DNA from: Cytophagales bacterium | GTDB lineage: Bacteria > Bacteroidota > Bacteroidia > Cytophagales > Spirosomataceae | DNA length: 48,108 nucleotides | Reading direction: 5' to 3' | Assembly (NCBI GenBank): GCA_004292855.1 | Contig: RDXN01000070.1 | Coordinates: 1 to 48,108, forward strand | Part shown: one piece after another, positions 16,778 to 25,700 of the stretch | Layout: the number at the start of each line of letters is the position of its first letter | Numbering within the stretch: the stretch's first letter is position 1 | Notes under the pieces: generated by a model | Seen by the model: the letters and a program-made list of their open reading frames with translations, nothing else | The model's database searches: none | Told to the model about the DNA's origin: nothing | Translations under genes and position numbers: made by a program

Positions 16778-17179
16778 CTAGGCGAGAACCAACGAAATGA
16801 TGGCAACCATGTGAATCCAGAGCAGCATCAGGCAACAGTAGCGCGACCCAACAAACGACGATTGGGCCTTAACGGATTCAGTTGCGGACCAAATTAGACG
16901 CCCTTTGACAAAAACAACCAACCCCCACGATAACAGACTGATAGTCAGTAGAGCATAGGCGCGTAGGCTATCCAAGTGCATCAAGGGTGATTCAGACCAG
17001 CCGTCAACAAACGGGATCAGGAGGGTTCCGGTGCCGCCGAGCGTTCGGAACGTAAGCGACCCAACGGTTAGGGCAAGCAGCGTGTGCAGAAATAGAACGT
17101 AAAAGGCCCGTGACCTTGCCTGTAACGACAACGTACCGAAGCTTCCGAGAGCGGTGGTGGTTAAAACGAGGGTTTCCAT
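16778..17179 (-). CDS. Small multi-spanning membrane protein
   Basis: A 133-residue protein with about four hydrophobic segments: a short N-terminal one, FYVLFLHTLLALTVGSL, AYALLTISLLSWGLVVFV and CLMLLWIHMVAIISLVLA. I do not recognise the family. It is convergent with the glycosidase gene 8 bp away and lies 90 bp beyond the proB stop on the same strand. No catalytic motif is visible. Confidence 0.6.
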   Translation of the reverse strand: METLVLTTTALGSFGTLSLQARSRAFYVLFLHTLLALTVGSLTFRTLGGTGTLLIPFVDGWSESPLMHLDSLRAYALLTISLLSWGLVVFVKGRLIWSATESVKAQSSFVGSRYCCLMLLWIHMVAIISLVLA

Positions 17180-17269
17180 GTGTTATGATGTGATTTCAGT
17201 TTTGCATAACGAGAAACCAAAAATCACAAACCCACTTTAAACCTATATTAAGTCGATGTTAAAAGCTGC

Positions 17270-18301
17270 TTAAAGTAATACAATGTCGTTTGCATGAGCC
17301 GCTTCCACGTTCTGCTGTTGCAACTGACTACTCAGCGCAACCGACGACAACCGGGCTTTGGCGACGGCCACCACCTGCTCATTCTGATCCAGAATTTCGA
17401 TCACCTCGCCCGCTTCAAACTCGCCCCGAACCGCTTGTATGCCCACGGCCAGCAAACTCGTACGCCGTTGCAATGCCTGCACCGCCCCCGCGTCGATCTG
17501 TAGTTGGCCTACGGCCAAACCCCCACTGCCCAACCAGCGATTGCGGGCCGAGAGCGCGTTAGGCTGCGCATCGAACCGGGTGCCGGTCTCTCCCCGAACG
17601 GCCCGCCCGATGCTATCCGGCTCGTTCAGGCCAAAAATCGTGACGTGAATACCCATGCGCGTGGCCAGTTTGGCAAATGTTAGCTTCGACGACATGCCCC
17701 CCAACCCCAACGACGACTTGTCAGCTCGGACCACGCCAAACACCGACTCATCCAGTACAGGCACATGGCGTATAACCTGCCCGTTCGCGTCGAGGAGGCC
17801 CCCAACGGAGGTGCAAAGCAGTAGGGCCTCAGCTCCAAACCCAATGGCCAGCAGGGTGGCTAGTTCGTCGTTGTCGGAGAATTTCAGTTCGCGGCTGCTC
17901 ACTACGTCGTTCTCATTGGCGATTGGGATAATGTTGTTCGCCCAAAGTTCGTCGTAGGTTTGTTTGAGTTGCAGGAACTGATCGCGGTGGGCAAAATGGT
18001 GGCGTTCGCACAGGCTTTGGGCAATCGGAACGCCGTACACACTGAAAAATCGGCTGTAGATGTTGAGCAGCAAGAGGTTCCCAACGGCGGCTGCGGCTTT
18101 GCGTTGGGTGATGTCGCCCTGATAATGTCGGATGTGCGCCTTACCAGCCCCCACCGCCCCCGATGACACCAGGACGATTCGGTATTGCGCCGTCAGAGCA
18201 GCTACCTGCCGGGCAATGTCGACCAACACGGGTTCGTTCAACTCGCCCGTCGGTTTGGTGATCGAGGCTGTTCCGAATTTAATAACAAGCACGGGTTTCA
18301 T
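17270..18301 (-). CDS. proB: Glutamate 5-kinase
   Basis: First step of proline synthesis, phosphorylation of glutamate to gamma-glutamyl phosphate in the cytoplasm. The amino-acid kinase fold is clear: VIKFGTASIT, VLVSSGAVGAG, NENDVVSS and KFSDNDELATLLA. A C-terminal extension from about residue 260 resembles the PUA domain of ProB proteins. Length (343) fits the family. The usual partner proA is not adjacent. A promoter-like pair lies inside the 3' end of aat, so proB can be transcribed on its own. Confidence 0.94.
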   Translation of the reverse strand: MKPVLVIKFGTASITKPTGELNEPVLVDIARQVAALTAQYRIVLVSSGAVGAGKAHIRHYQGDITQRKAAAAVGNLLLLNIYSRFFSVYGVPIAQSLCERHHFAHRDQFLQLKQTYDELWANNIIPIANENDVVSSRELKFSDNDELATLLAIGFGAEALLLCTSVGGLLDANGQVIRHVPVLDESVFGVVRADKSSLGLGGMSSKLTFAKLATRMGIHVTIFGLNEPDSIGRAVRGETGTRFDAQPNALSARNRWLGSGGLAVGQLQIDAGAVQALQRRTSLLAVGIQAVRGEFEAGEVIEILDQNEQVVAVAKARLSSVALSSQLQQQNVEAAHANDIVLL

Positions 18302-18305
18302 GCGG

Positions 18306-18338
18306 CAAAGTTAATCCTCAGCATGAAAGTTAAACAAA
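18306..18338 (-). promoter_or_regulatory. Internal promoter of proB within the end of aat
   Basis: On the minus strand TTTG (18335-18338) is followed after exactly 21 bases by TAACTTTG (18306-18313), a full match to TTTG-N-TAnnTTTG. The box ends four bases before the proB ATG, implying a very short leader. Confidence 0.6.
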
Positions 18339-18940
18339 TGCTCTACGAGGGGGTCGCTGAATCGGGCTTTACGCCGGAGGGCGTTTTTGAGTTGGCGCAG
18401 GTACTGGTTTTTTGATATTTCGATTGCGCCAAATCGCCGAACGTTGTCGTTGATAAATTGAGTGTCGAGCAATTCAAACTTTTGCTCGCGCAGGGTCATG
18501 ATCAGGTAATGAAAGGCCACCTTCGAGGCATTGTCCACATGGTGGAACATCGACTCTCCAAAAAAAGCCGTGCCGAGGGCCACGCCATACAGGCCACCAA
18601 CCAAACGATCATCTATATACGTTTCCACACTATGAGCCAATCCCATCTGGTGAAGAAGCGTGTACGCACTGATAATTTCTTCGGAAATCCAGGTATTGTC
18701 GTGCGTGGATCGGGGCACCGCGCAATTACGCATAACCTGCTCAAAATCAGCGTCTATCCGAACCTCAAACTGTTTCTTGTTCAGCACGGGACGCAACGAA
18801 TGCGATGGCTTGTAGGTCTCGATAGGGATCACAGCCCGGGGGTCTGGCGAGTACCAATAGAGCGTACCGTCAGCGTCGGCCATCGGAAAGATACCGTTGA
18901 TGTAGCCGTAGATTAGATCGTCGGCAGTCAGCTTACTCAT
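18311..18940 (-). CDS. aat: Leucyl/phenylalanyl-tRNA-protein transferase
   Basis: Transfers Leu or Phe from tRNA to the N-terminus of proteins with basic N-terminal residues, marking them for ClpS/ClpAP degradation (N-degron pathway). The family blocks are all present: YGYINGIFPMAD, LYWYSPDPRAVIP, THDNTWISEEII, HSVETYIDDRLVGGLYGVAL and FFGESMF. The length of 209 residues is typical. It precedes proB by 9 bp. A TATCTTTG box lies 28 bp upstream. Confidence 0.96.
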   Translation of the reverse strand: MSKLTADDLIYGYINGIFPMADADGTLYWYSPDPRAVIPIETYKPSHSLRPVLNKKQFEVRIDADFEQVMRNCAVPRSTHDNTWISEEIISAYTLLHQMGLAHSVETYIDDRLVGGLYGVALGTAFFGESMFHHVDNASKVAFHYLIMTLREQKFELLDTQFINDNVRRFGAIEISKNQYLRQLKNALRRKARFSDPLVEHLFNFHAED

Positions 18941-18968
18941 TCCTACAGGGGCTGGTGATTGATTTTGA

Positions 18969-18976
18969 CAAAGATA
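18969..18976 (-). promoter_or_regulatory. -7 promoter box of aat
   Basis: Minus-strand TATCTTTG matches the TAnnTTTG consensus 28 bp upstream of the aat ATG. No well-spaced -33 TTTG is seen. Confidence 0.45.
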
Positions 18977-19184
18977 TAGTTTTTGAACAAGGAAGAAAGA
19001 TATTGGACGTTAGACATCAGACAATTTTTTGTGACAGTTGAAAGTAAGTCTACTGTCTAACTTCTTAAAGTCTAGCATCTAAAGGGAACCAAGCGCGAAA
19101 AAATCTGTTTAATGATTGCACAATGGTAGCATTTTCCCTAACATTGTCGGCATTTTCGAGCTAACAGAAGCTCATATATCTCAG

Positions 19185-19319
19185 CGATGACCAATCAGCA
19201 CGACATAGTGGCTTTTCTGCATACGACGCCCTATCGAGTCAGGTCCGAAAGGACCATCTAATCGCGTGTGCCTACGTGGCAACACATCTCTCCTTGTTCT
19301 CATTTTTTTCAAATCAAAC
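19185..19319 (+). ncRNA. Structured RNA candidate, partly 4.5S (SRP)-like
   Basis: This lies in the 449-bp gene-free stretch between aat and the GNAT gene. Visible pairings are GGTCC-GAAA-GGACC (19242-19255, a GNRA tetraloop), CGA/TCG (19235-19237 with 19262-19264) and CATACG/CGTGTG (19220-19225 with 19265-19270). A run of seven T (19313-19319) could end it. From memory, E. coli 4.5S RNA has TCAGGTCCGGAAGGA and later GACGCGTGTGCC...GGCA; here TCAGGTCCGAAAGGA and TCGCGTGTGCC...GGCA occur in the same order. However, the AGCA segment that faces CAGG in SRP RNA is not present, so the identity is doubtful. A leader of the GNAT gene is the alternative. Nothing was recognised in the rest of the gap (18977-19184, 19320-19389). 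Confidence 0.4.
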
Positions 19320-19389
19320 CAACACACGGGTCACAACGTCCCCGGTTGCGGTAAGCGTCACAACGTTTTTCGTTGCCCAATAAACGACG

Positions 19390-20094
19390 ATGATTAACCA
19401 CGAGATAGTCAACAACGAGTATATCGTTCAAATCGCCAGCGAGGACCACCTGCGTCTGGCCGATACCATCTGCAACGAGATGGAACAAAGTGCCAAGGCA
19501 CGGGGCACGGGTATTGCCAAGCGTTCGCCCATATACGTTATGGAAAAGATGCTCGAAGGCAAAGCCATTGTGGCCACCACCCTCGCGGGGGCTTGGGTTG
19601 GGTTTTGTTACATCGAAACGTGGGAACACGGTAAGTTTGTGGCAAATTCCGGCCTGATTGTTCATCCCGACTACCGCAAAAGCGGTATTGCCACCCAGAT
19701 TAAGGCTAAGGCATTTGAGTTGTCGCGGACGCGCTTCCCAAATGCCAAAATCATTGGCCTTACTACGAGCGAAGCCGTCCTGAAAATCAACTCCGAATTA
19801 GGCTATTTACCGGTCACGTTCAGCAAGTTACCTGCCGATGATGCGTTCTGGAAAGGATGTCAGACGTGTGTTAATTATGATATTCTGACCCGCACCAATC
19901 GCAAACATTGCCTGTGTGTGGGTATGCTCTACGATCCCGAAGAGCATAAGAAGGAAGAGAAGCCCGAAAAGTGGAACTTCCTGAAAGAGTCGAAACTGTA
20001 TGGGCGTTGGCTGAAAATTAAGCAACGGATTTTGTTGCGGTTTCAGGAACGGCAGCGTGTGCGTCGGGATGAGCGTGAGCTGGAAGCTGCTTAG
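19390..20094 (+). CDS. GNAT family N-acetyltransferase
   Basis: A 234-residue acyl-CoA-dependent transferase. The GNAT core spans about residues 10-150, with GFCYIETWEHGKFVANSGLIV and the acyl-CoA loop HPDYRKSGIATQIKAKAFE. A second region (CQTCVNYDIL, RKHCLCVGMLYDPEE) contains four cysteines and a charged tail. From memory, proteins of this form are often encoded near arginine genes in Bacteroidota and may make N-acylglutamate. Here argG and argC lie 23 kb away, so that role is only a suggestion. A terminator follows the gene. Confidence 0.8.
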   Translation: MINHEIVNNEYIVQIASEDHLRLADTICNEMEQSAKARGTGIAKRSPIYVMEKMLEGKAIVATTLAGAWVGFCYIETWEHGKFVANSGLIVHPDYRKSGIATQIKAKAFELSRTRFPNAKIIGLTTSEAVLKINSELGYLPVTFSKLPADDAFWKGCQTCVNYDILTRTNRKHCLCVGMLYDPEEHKKEEKPEKWNFLKESKLYGRWLKIKQRILLRFQERQRVRRDERELEAA

Positions 20095-20123
20095 CTGATT
20101 TTGTTACTAGCCATACCGAAGCT

Positions 20124-20149
20124 CCGGTCCTACCCGACCGGGGTTTTTT
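20124..20149 (+). terminator. Rho-independent terminator after the GNAT gene
   Basis: Stem CCGGTC (20124-20129) and GACCGG (20136-20141) with a 6-base loop, followed by two G and a run of six T (20144-20149). Confidence 0.8.
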
Positions 20150-20216
20150 CGTGTAAAAAAACAGCCCCGGTAGCATTTTTGTTAACAGAAGACCAACACC
20201 CAAACTAATCAACACT

Positions 20217-20477
20217 ATGGAAAGCTACGCCCCCAACCCCGACGACATGATGAACCGCAACTCCAGTCACGTGCCAACGGGCATGGAACAGGATACCCGC
20301 GCCGACGAGGAGATCATCGACCAAACCGGCTCGGAACCAGCCAACGAGGAAACCGACGTCCAGCCTGCCCCCATCGAACAGCCCCGTGTTGGCGAAGAAA
20401 CCCCTGTGGACGATTTGGCCAGTTCAATTGCCTACGCACTGGATGGTTCGGGGAAATCCGATCAGCAGTCTCGTTAG
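20217..20477 (+). CDS. Small acidic protein of unknown function
   Basis: An 86-residue, strongly acidic, proline-rich protein with no hydrophobic segment and probably disordered (ADEEIIDQTGSEPANEETD). I do not recognise it. The frame starts with ATG at 20217 and has normal codon use for this GC-rich region, which argues that it is real. It lies downstream of the GNAT terminator and is convergent with the exporter gene. Confidence 0.5.
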   Translation: MESYAPNPDDMMNRNSSHVPTGMEQDTRADEEIIDQTGSEPANEETDVQPAPIEQPRVGEETPVDDLASSIAYALDGSGKSDQQSR

Positions 20478-20484
20478 CCTTAGG

Positions 20485-20514
20485 GCTGTACCGCTTGGTA
20501 AGCGGTACTACAGC
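20485..20514. repeat. Palindrome between convergent genes
   Basis: GCTGTACCGCTT (20485-20496), a GGT loop, and AAGCGGTACTACAGC (20500-20514) pair over the 9-bp core GTACCGCTT/AAGCGGTAC. It fills the gap before the ABC exporter stop and could terminate transcription both ways. It may belong to a dispersed repeat family. Confidence 0.6.
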
Positions 20515-20515
20515 A

Positions 20516-22276
20516 CTAGGCCATTTCTTTGTACTGCATCCGGTATAGGTTCGCATAGGCTCCCTCCTGTTGCAGGAGTTCTTCGTGGGTGCCCTGCTCA
20601 ACAAGCTGCCCTTTATCAACCACAATAATGTTGTCGGCTTTTTGAATGGTGGAAAGCCGGTGAGCGATCACAATGGCGGTGCGGCCCTTCATGAGTTTTT
20701 CAATAGCCGCCTGAATCAACTCCTCCGTCTCGGTATCGACCGACGACGTTGCTTCATCGAGCACGATAATACGAGGGTTTTGCACCATCGCCCGCACAAA
20801 CGAGATCAACTGCCGTTGCCCAACCGAGAGCGTAGCCCCGCGCTCCTGCACATTGTAGGCGTAGCCGCCCGGTAGTCGCTCAATGAAATCGTGAACCCCC
20901 ACGAGTTTGGCAGCTTCGATCATTTTTTCGCGGTTGATGGTTGGATCGCCAAGGGTAATGTTGTTCTCGATGGTGTCGGAAAACAGAAACACGTCCTGCA
21001 ACACCACCCCGATGTTCTGCCGGAGGGCACCCAGTTCGTACTCGTGCAGGTCGCGCCCGTCGATGCGGATATGCCCCCGGTTGATGTCGTAAAAGCGGCT
21101 CAGGAGGTTGATGATAGACGATTTCCCCGCGCCCGTTGCCCCTACAAACGCGACTGTCTGGCCTTCGGGTACGTTGAACGATATGTCGCGCAGCACCCAA
21201 TTTTCGTCGTTGTAGGCAAACCAGACCTTGTCAAATTCCACTTGGCCGCGTAGTTTGGCGGGTACAAAGGCTCCGTTGTTTTGGGTGTAGTCGTCGCTGT
21301 CGAGCAGTTTCAGGATGCGGTCGGTGCTGACAATGCCCATCTGGAGGGTGTTGAACCGGTCGGCCAACATACGAATAGGTCGGAAAAACAGGCCAATAAA
21401 CATCACAAAGGCCGTAACGGTCCCGAACGTGACGTTACTGTTCAGAATTTCACGGGCACCGTACCAGACCACCAGGCCCGTACCGGCTGCGGCCAGAATA
21501 TCGGCCACGGGGAAGTAAATAGAGTAGTACCAGATAGACCGGATATTGGCCTTGCGGTGTTCGTCGTTGATAGCCCGAAACTTGTCGGCCTCGATCTTTT
21601 CGCTACCAAAAATCTGGACAATGTTCATGCCCGTAATGTGCTCCTGCACAAAGGCGTTGAGGTTGGCCACCGCCGTGCGGACCTCGTTGAACGAGTCTTT
21701 GATTTTCTCCTTGAACACGTATGTACTGAGCAACATAAACGGCACCATCGAGAGACTAATGGCCGCCAGTCGCCAGTCGGTGTAGAACATCACACCGATA
21801 ATAAGCACGAGTTGAAGAATATCGCCCGCAATAGCTGCCATACCCTCGGTGAACACGTCGGCCAGGGTTTCAACATCGGAAATGGTGCGGGTCACGAGCC
21901 GCCCGATGGGCGTGTTATCGAAGAATTTGAGCCGAAGGTGCAGGATTTTTTGGTAGAGCTGCACCCGAATATCCCGAATGACGTGTTGCCCCAACCAGCC
22001 CGACAAATAGGTTGTTGAGAACTGCATGATGGCCTGAATAACCAGCACGCTCACCATCGCCGAGAGCATGAGTGTAAGGCCCCGATAGTCGCCCCCGGCA
22101 ATCTCATTGTCGATGGTGTAGCGAATGAGCAGCGGGGTAACGGGGGCCAGCAGGGCCGCCAGCAGAATCAGGAAAACGAGCAGGTAAAACCGGCCCTGAT
22201 AGGGTCGAATAAACGTGTATAGGCGTCGGAGGGTGGCAAAGTCAAATATCTTGCCGCTTTTTGATTCGTCGTTCAC
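20516..22276 (-). CDS. MsbA-like ABC exporter (fused permease and ATPase)
   Basis: A 586-residue half-transporter acting as a homodimer in the inner membrane. An N-terminal exporter domain with about six helices (LLVFLILLAALLAPVTPLLI and following) spans roughly residues 1-330. The nucleotide-binding domain follows: FVGATGAGKSSIINLL, the Q-loop at VVLQDVFLFS, signature LSVGQRQLISFVRA, Walker B IIVLDEATSSVD and the switch His in AHRLSTI. Likely substrates are lipids or drugs, but none can be assigned. It stands alone on the minus strand. Confidence 0.93.
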   Translation of the reverse strand: MNDESKSGKIFDFATLRRLYTFIRPYQGRFYLLVFLILLAALLAPVTPLLIRYTIDNEIAGGDYRGLTLMLSAMVSVLVIQAIMQFSTTYLSGWLGQHVIRDIRVQLYQKILHLRLKFFDNTPIGRLVTRTISDVETLADVFTEGMAAIAGDILQLVLIIGVMFYTDWRLAAISLSMVPFMLLSTYVFKEKIKDSFNEVRTAVANLNAFVQEHITGMNIVQIFGSEKIEADKFRAINDEHRKANIRSIWYYSIYFPVADILAAAGTGLVVWYGAREILNSNVTFGTVTAFVMFIGLFFRPIRMLADRFNTLQMGIVSTDRILKLLDSDDYTQNNGAFVPAKLRGQVEFDKVWFAYNDENWVLRDISFNVPEGQTVAFVGATGAGKSSIINLLSRFYDINRGHIRIDGRDLHEYELGALRQNIGVVLQDVFLFSDTIENNITLGDPTINREKMIEAAKLVGVHDFIERLPGGYAYNVQERGATLSVGQRQLISFVRAMVQNPRIIVLDEATSSVDTETEELIQAAIEKLMKGRTAIVIAHRLSTIQKADNIIVVDKGQLVEQGTHEELLQQEGAYANLYRMQYKEMA

Positions 22277-22334
22277 AGGGATTCGTAGCGCGTTCGGTCT
22301 GTTGAGCTAACAGCCAAATGAGTGCGAACGTTTC

Positions 22335-22496
22335 CTACAAATCCCGCGCTTTCACTTTCACAACCTTACCGTCGCGAGAGATCACCAACTCGCGGTCGTC
22401 GCGTTTGGCCTCATCAATTACTTTATTGACAGCCCGGCGCATCCCTTCAAGGATTTTTTCAGGACTTGGAATCGGTTTATTACTTGCTGCTTTCAT
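22335..22496 (-). CDS. Small 53-residue protein, antitoxin-like by context
   Basis: This short frame has good codon use and reads from ATG at 22496 to TAG at 22337-22335. The protein begins MKAASNKPIPSPEKILEGMR, then has a charged helix, and ends ELVISRDGKVVKVKARDL, a beta hairpin rich in Lys and Arg. Small proteins of this layout occur widely in Bacteroidota, but I know no function. Its start overlaps the end of an upstream frame by 17 bp, the spacing seen in toxin-antitoxin pairs. Confidence 0.5.
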   Translation of the reverse strand: MKAASNKPIPSPEKILEGMRRAVNKVIDEAKRDDRELVISRDGKVVKVKARDL

Positions 22497-22674
22497 ATCC
22501 GTTTATGCTTTCCCAAATTTTCAAATTGAACACCTCCGTTGCGTTTTCTATTCCACCTAAAGCGACAAATTCTGGCGACTCCCCTGCGTTGCTGATCACA
22601 GTAAAATGGTCGCAGATTGGCACGTATAACTGTGTCAGATTGAAAAGACTCCGCCCGTACCGACGACAAGCAAG
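22480..22674 (-). pseudogene. C-terminal remnant of an unknown protein
   Basis: A 64-codon open frame, free of ATG, ends at 22480 inside the start of the 53-residue gene. It reads naturally as protein: QLYVPICDHFTVISNAGESP, then EFVALGGIENATEVF and LKIWESINGYE. The frame is closed upstream by TAA at 22675-22677, and only GTG or TTG starts are available. It looks like the tail of a longer gene whose 5' part is lost. I do not recognise the family. Confidence 0.35.
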
Positions 22675-22705
22675 TTAGTCCATCTCTGGCGATAATTTGG
22701 TCATC

Positions 22706-22738
22706 AAAAAAGCCTCATCGTCGTCAATGAGGCTTTTT
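22706..22738. terminator. Bidirectional terminator
   Basis: Perfect 12-base arms AAAAAGCCTCAT (22706-22717) and ATGAGGCTTTTT (22727-22738), with T-runs on both strands. It lies 18 bp beyond the stop of the large metalloprotease gene. Confidence 0.85.
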
Positions 22739-22756
22739 CCAGAAATAAGTTCCGTA

Positions 22757-25700
22757 TCAGTTTGACTTCACTTCTCCCTCGACAACCCGCTCACAGCCGT
22801 TGGCCCCCAAAACCCGGATTGAGTAAGGGCCATAGTGGTCGATGGCGAATAACCCGTCCGTTGTTTGCCAGTACGCTTTGAGTTCGTACCCGTTGATGCG
22901 GTCGATCAGCACATGTCGACTATATAAAACGCCCCCCGTAAGCTGATACGAAAATCCACCCGACGGAGGTACTGTGACCGTCGCAAATCCATTGGCCGAT
23001 TGCACCGACGCGCTGCTCGGGAACGTAATAACCACCGTGGGTTGCGGTTTTACCGTCAGGACAAACGCCGTGGAGGTGGCCGAGCCGCAGTCGCTAACTA
23101 CGCCCAACACGTAACTACCCGCTTGTGGTCGCTGCACACCACCCAGCAACAACGGTGGAGCCACGTTGCTCACCAACTGACCATTACGATACCAACTATA
23201 GGTAGCTGAGCCGCTCACCGTGGCGGCTATCGTCACGTTGCCCCCCGCACATACCGCTGAGCCACCACCGATTAACAAAACCGCAGGAATAGTGCCCGTT
23301 GCGCTGCCCGTTACGGTGATCGTAGTGCTGCTAAAACAGCCCGTGCTGGTCACTGTGCCCGTTACGGAGTATATCCCCGACACACTCACTACGGCCGAGT
23401 TGGCTCCTGTCGATACAATACCCGGCCCGGCAAAAACATAACTGTCCCCGCCCAATGCTGTGAGCGTAACCGATGGCGAGAGACAAGTAATGGGGCCGCT
23501 AACCGTAACCCCAACAACCGGGGCCGCTGTGCTGCTGCTGACGGTGGTTGTGGTAGTACTCGTACAGCCGCTAGCTCCGGTAACGGTGACCGAGTACGTG
23601 CCAGCCGCATTGGCCGTGGCCGAGTTACCCGATGAAGTTACCAGGCCCGCTCCGGCAAAAACGTAACTAACTCCACCTGACGCGGTCAGCGTCACAACGG
23701 GCTGATTGCAGGTGATGGCCCCACTCGCCACCAAACCTGCTGTTGGTATAGCTCCCACGACAAGGGTGGCACTGCCCGAACCCGAAGCCCCAACAATTCC
23801 AATCGTTAGGGTGAACGTTTGTCCCGCAGGGCCGACCCCGCCCGCTCCGCTTGTGGTAATCGTTTGGCTAAAGGCTGTTCCGGTGCCCGTACCACTCACT
23901 GGGCTGCTGCCATTCGTGAGCGTGAAACTGTAGGTGCCGGGCACATTACCCAACGTGGCCGTAAAGGTGGCAACATCGCCCGCACAGACTGTACCATTTG
24001 TAGCGGCCAAACTATTAACTGTGGGGGCTGGCACTGTTACGGACACCGTGGCACTCGTGACGCTTGCGCAACCCGACGCATTGACGCCCGTAACCGAGTA
24101 GGCCGTTGTACTGGCGGGTGAAGCCGTGAAACTGGCTCCCGTGCTGCCATCTACCCACGTGTACGACGTGCCGCCCGATGCCGTTATTGTAACGGTTTGC
24201 CCGGTTGAAATAGTAAACGAGGGCGTAGCGGCTACCGCGAGCGTGGGTTGAGCCTCTACCGTTGCGGAGGTCGTTTGCGTAGCCGTACAACCGTTAGGTC
24301 CGCTGGCAAGTACCGTAAAGCTAGGATTACCAGCCGCTAATCCCGAAACGGTGGTCGTGTTGCCCGTACCAGAGCCAATCACCCCGCCCGCTCCCACGAA
24401 CGTATAACTGTTCAGGCCCGCCGTTGCCGACAGTGTCAGCACGCTTCCCGCACAGATGTTGCTGGTCGAAAGAGCCACGGTTGGGGGGGTAGTATCCTGC
24501 GTTACGGTTACGAGCTGACTGGCCGTACTGGAACAGCCGCCTGCACTCGTAACCGTTACCGAATACGTGCCACTGGCGTTTATAGTCCGGCTGGCGGCAG
24601 TGCTGGCATTATCCCATAAATACGTCCCCCCGCCCGTAGCAGTTAGCGTACGTGTGGACGTTAAACAATTAATGATGAGGGGAGTCGGAAGGCTAATAGC
24701 GGCTGTGGGCAATGCTCCCACGTTGAGTGTAGTACTGCCCCAACCAGTGGTGCCGCTCACCCCAACCGTTAGCGTGAGGGTCTGCACCCCGCCCCCCCCG
24801 CTCGTGGTGAGCGTTTGGCTAAAGGCCGTGGCCGTGCCGGTGCCACTTATCGGGCTGCTGCCATTGGTAAGGGTGAAATCATACGTCCCTGATACGTTGA
24901 CCAGCGTGGCCGTGAATGTAGCCACATTGCCCACACAAACCGTAGAGGTTGTTGCCGCCAGTCCCTGAACCGTTGGCAATGAATTCGGCGTAATATTGAG
25001 TTGATAATCTTCGGCTTCGCCATATGTGTAGCTACCGCAGGGTTCATCAGGCGAGGTTGTGCTACCTGATTTTACAATAATTCGGAGCCGGGCGATACCC
25101 ACCGACGCACTGACCGGAATTGACAGCGTTCCCGATACAGGAGCCGTTGAGTTACTGCTCGACTGGAAGAGCATCTCGCCAGGATCAGCAAAGGAGCCAT
25201 TCCGATTCAGGTCGACCCAGATTGAGTAGCGCATTCCGTTTACAGCGTTGATTGGTGCCACCGTAAACGGATAACCATTGCCTGCACTAACCGACGGTGT
25301 AACAGCCGTAAACTGTCCATACGACCCGACTGAGCAGCCTGTGTTTTGGCTCAATGTCTGCCCGTTGACTGTAAAGCTGCCTATCCCGGTTGTGTAGTCG
25401 CTACAGGCAAAGGCGAAAGACGGTACACAAAGGGGGATCTGCAACGTTGCCACCGCACTCAAATTGCCGGTACTGTTGGAGGGTCGAATCCGGTAGTAGG
25501 CCGTTACCGATGACAGTGCCTCTGTGTCGGTGTAGGAGGTGGCATTGGTCGCCACGCCCCCAATGGGCACGAATCCATCGGCAGATGATGTCAGGGAACG
25601 TTCGATAAAGTAGCCCATTTCGTTACCCGCATTGTCGGTCCAGGTAAGCACGGCACGCCCATTGACCAGCGTCGCGGTCAGGTTGCTCACTGGCGTTACG

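Noticed and set aside
19187-19261. Short leader peptide MTNQHDIVAFLHTTPYRVRS before the GNAT gene
   Set aside because: It starts with ATG and is open for 24 codons, but has no run of arginine or other regulatory codons, and the region is better explained as structured RNA.
21281-22018. 245-codon open frame opposite the ABC exporter gene
   Set aside because: It lies entirely antisense to a gene with all ABC motifs; its translation is rich in His, Gly and Val from GC-rich third positions, with no domain.
22318-22560. 80-codon plus-strand frame near 22.4 kb
   Set aside because: The minus strand here carries a better 53-residue gene with protein-like composition; the plus-strand translation looks random.
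23000-24968. Possible tandem DNA repeat array in the large protease gene
   Set aside because: The repetition is at protein-module level (diverged Ig-like domains), not a true DNA tandem array or CRISPR.
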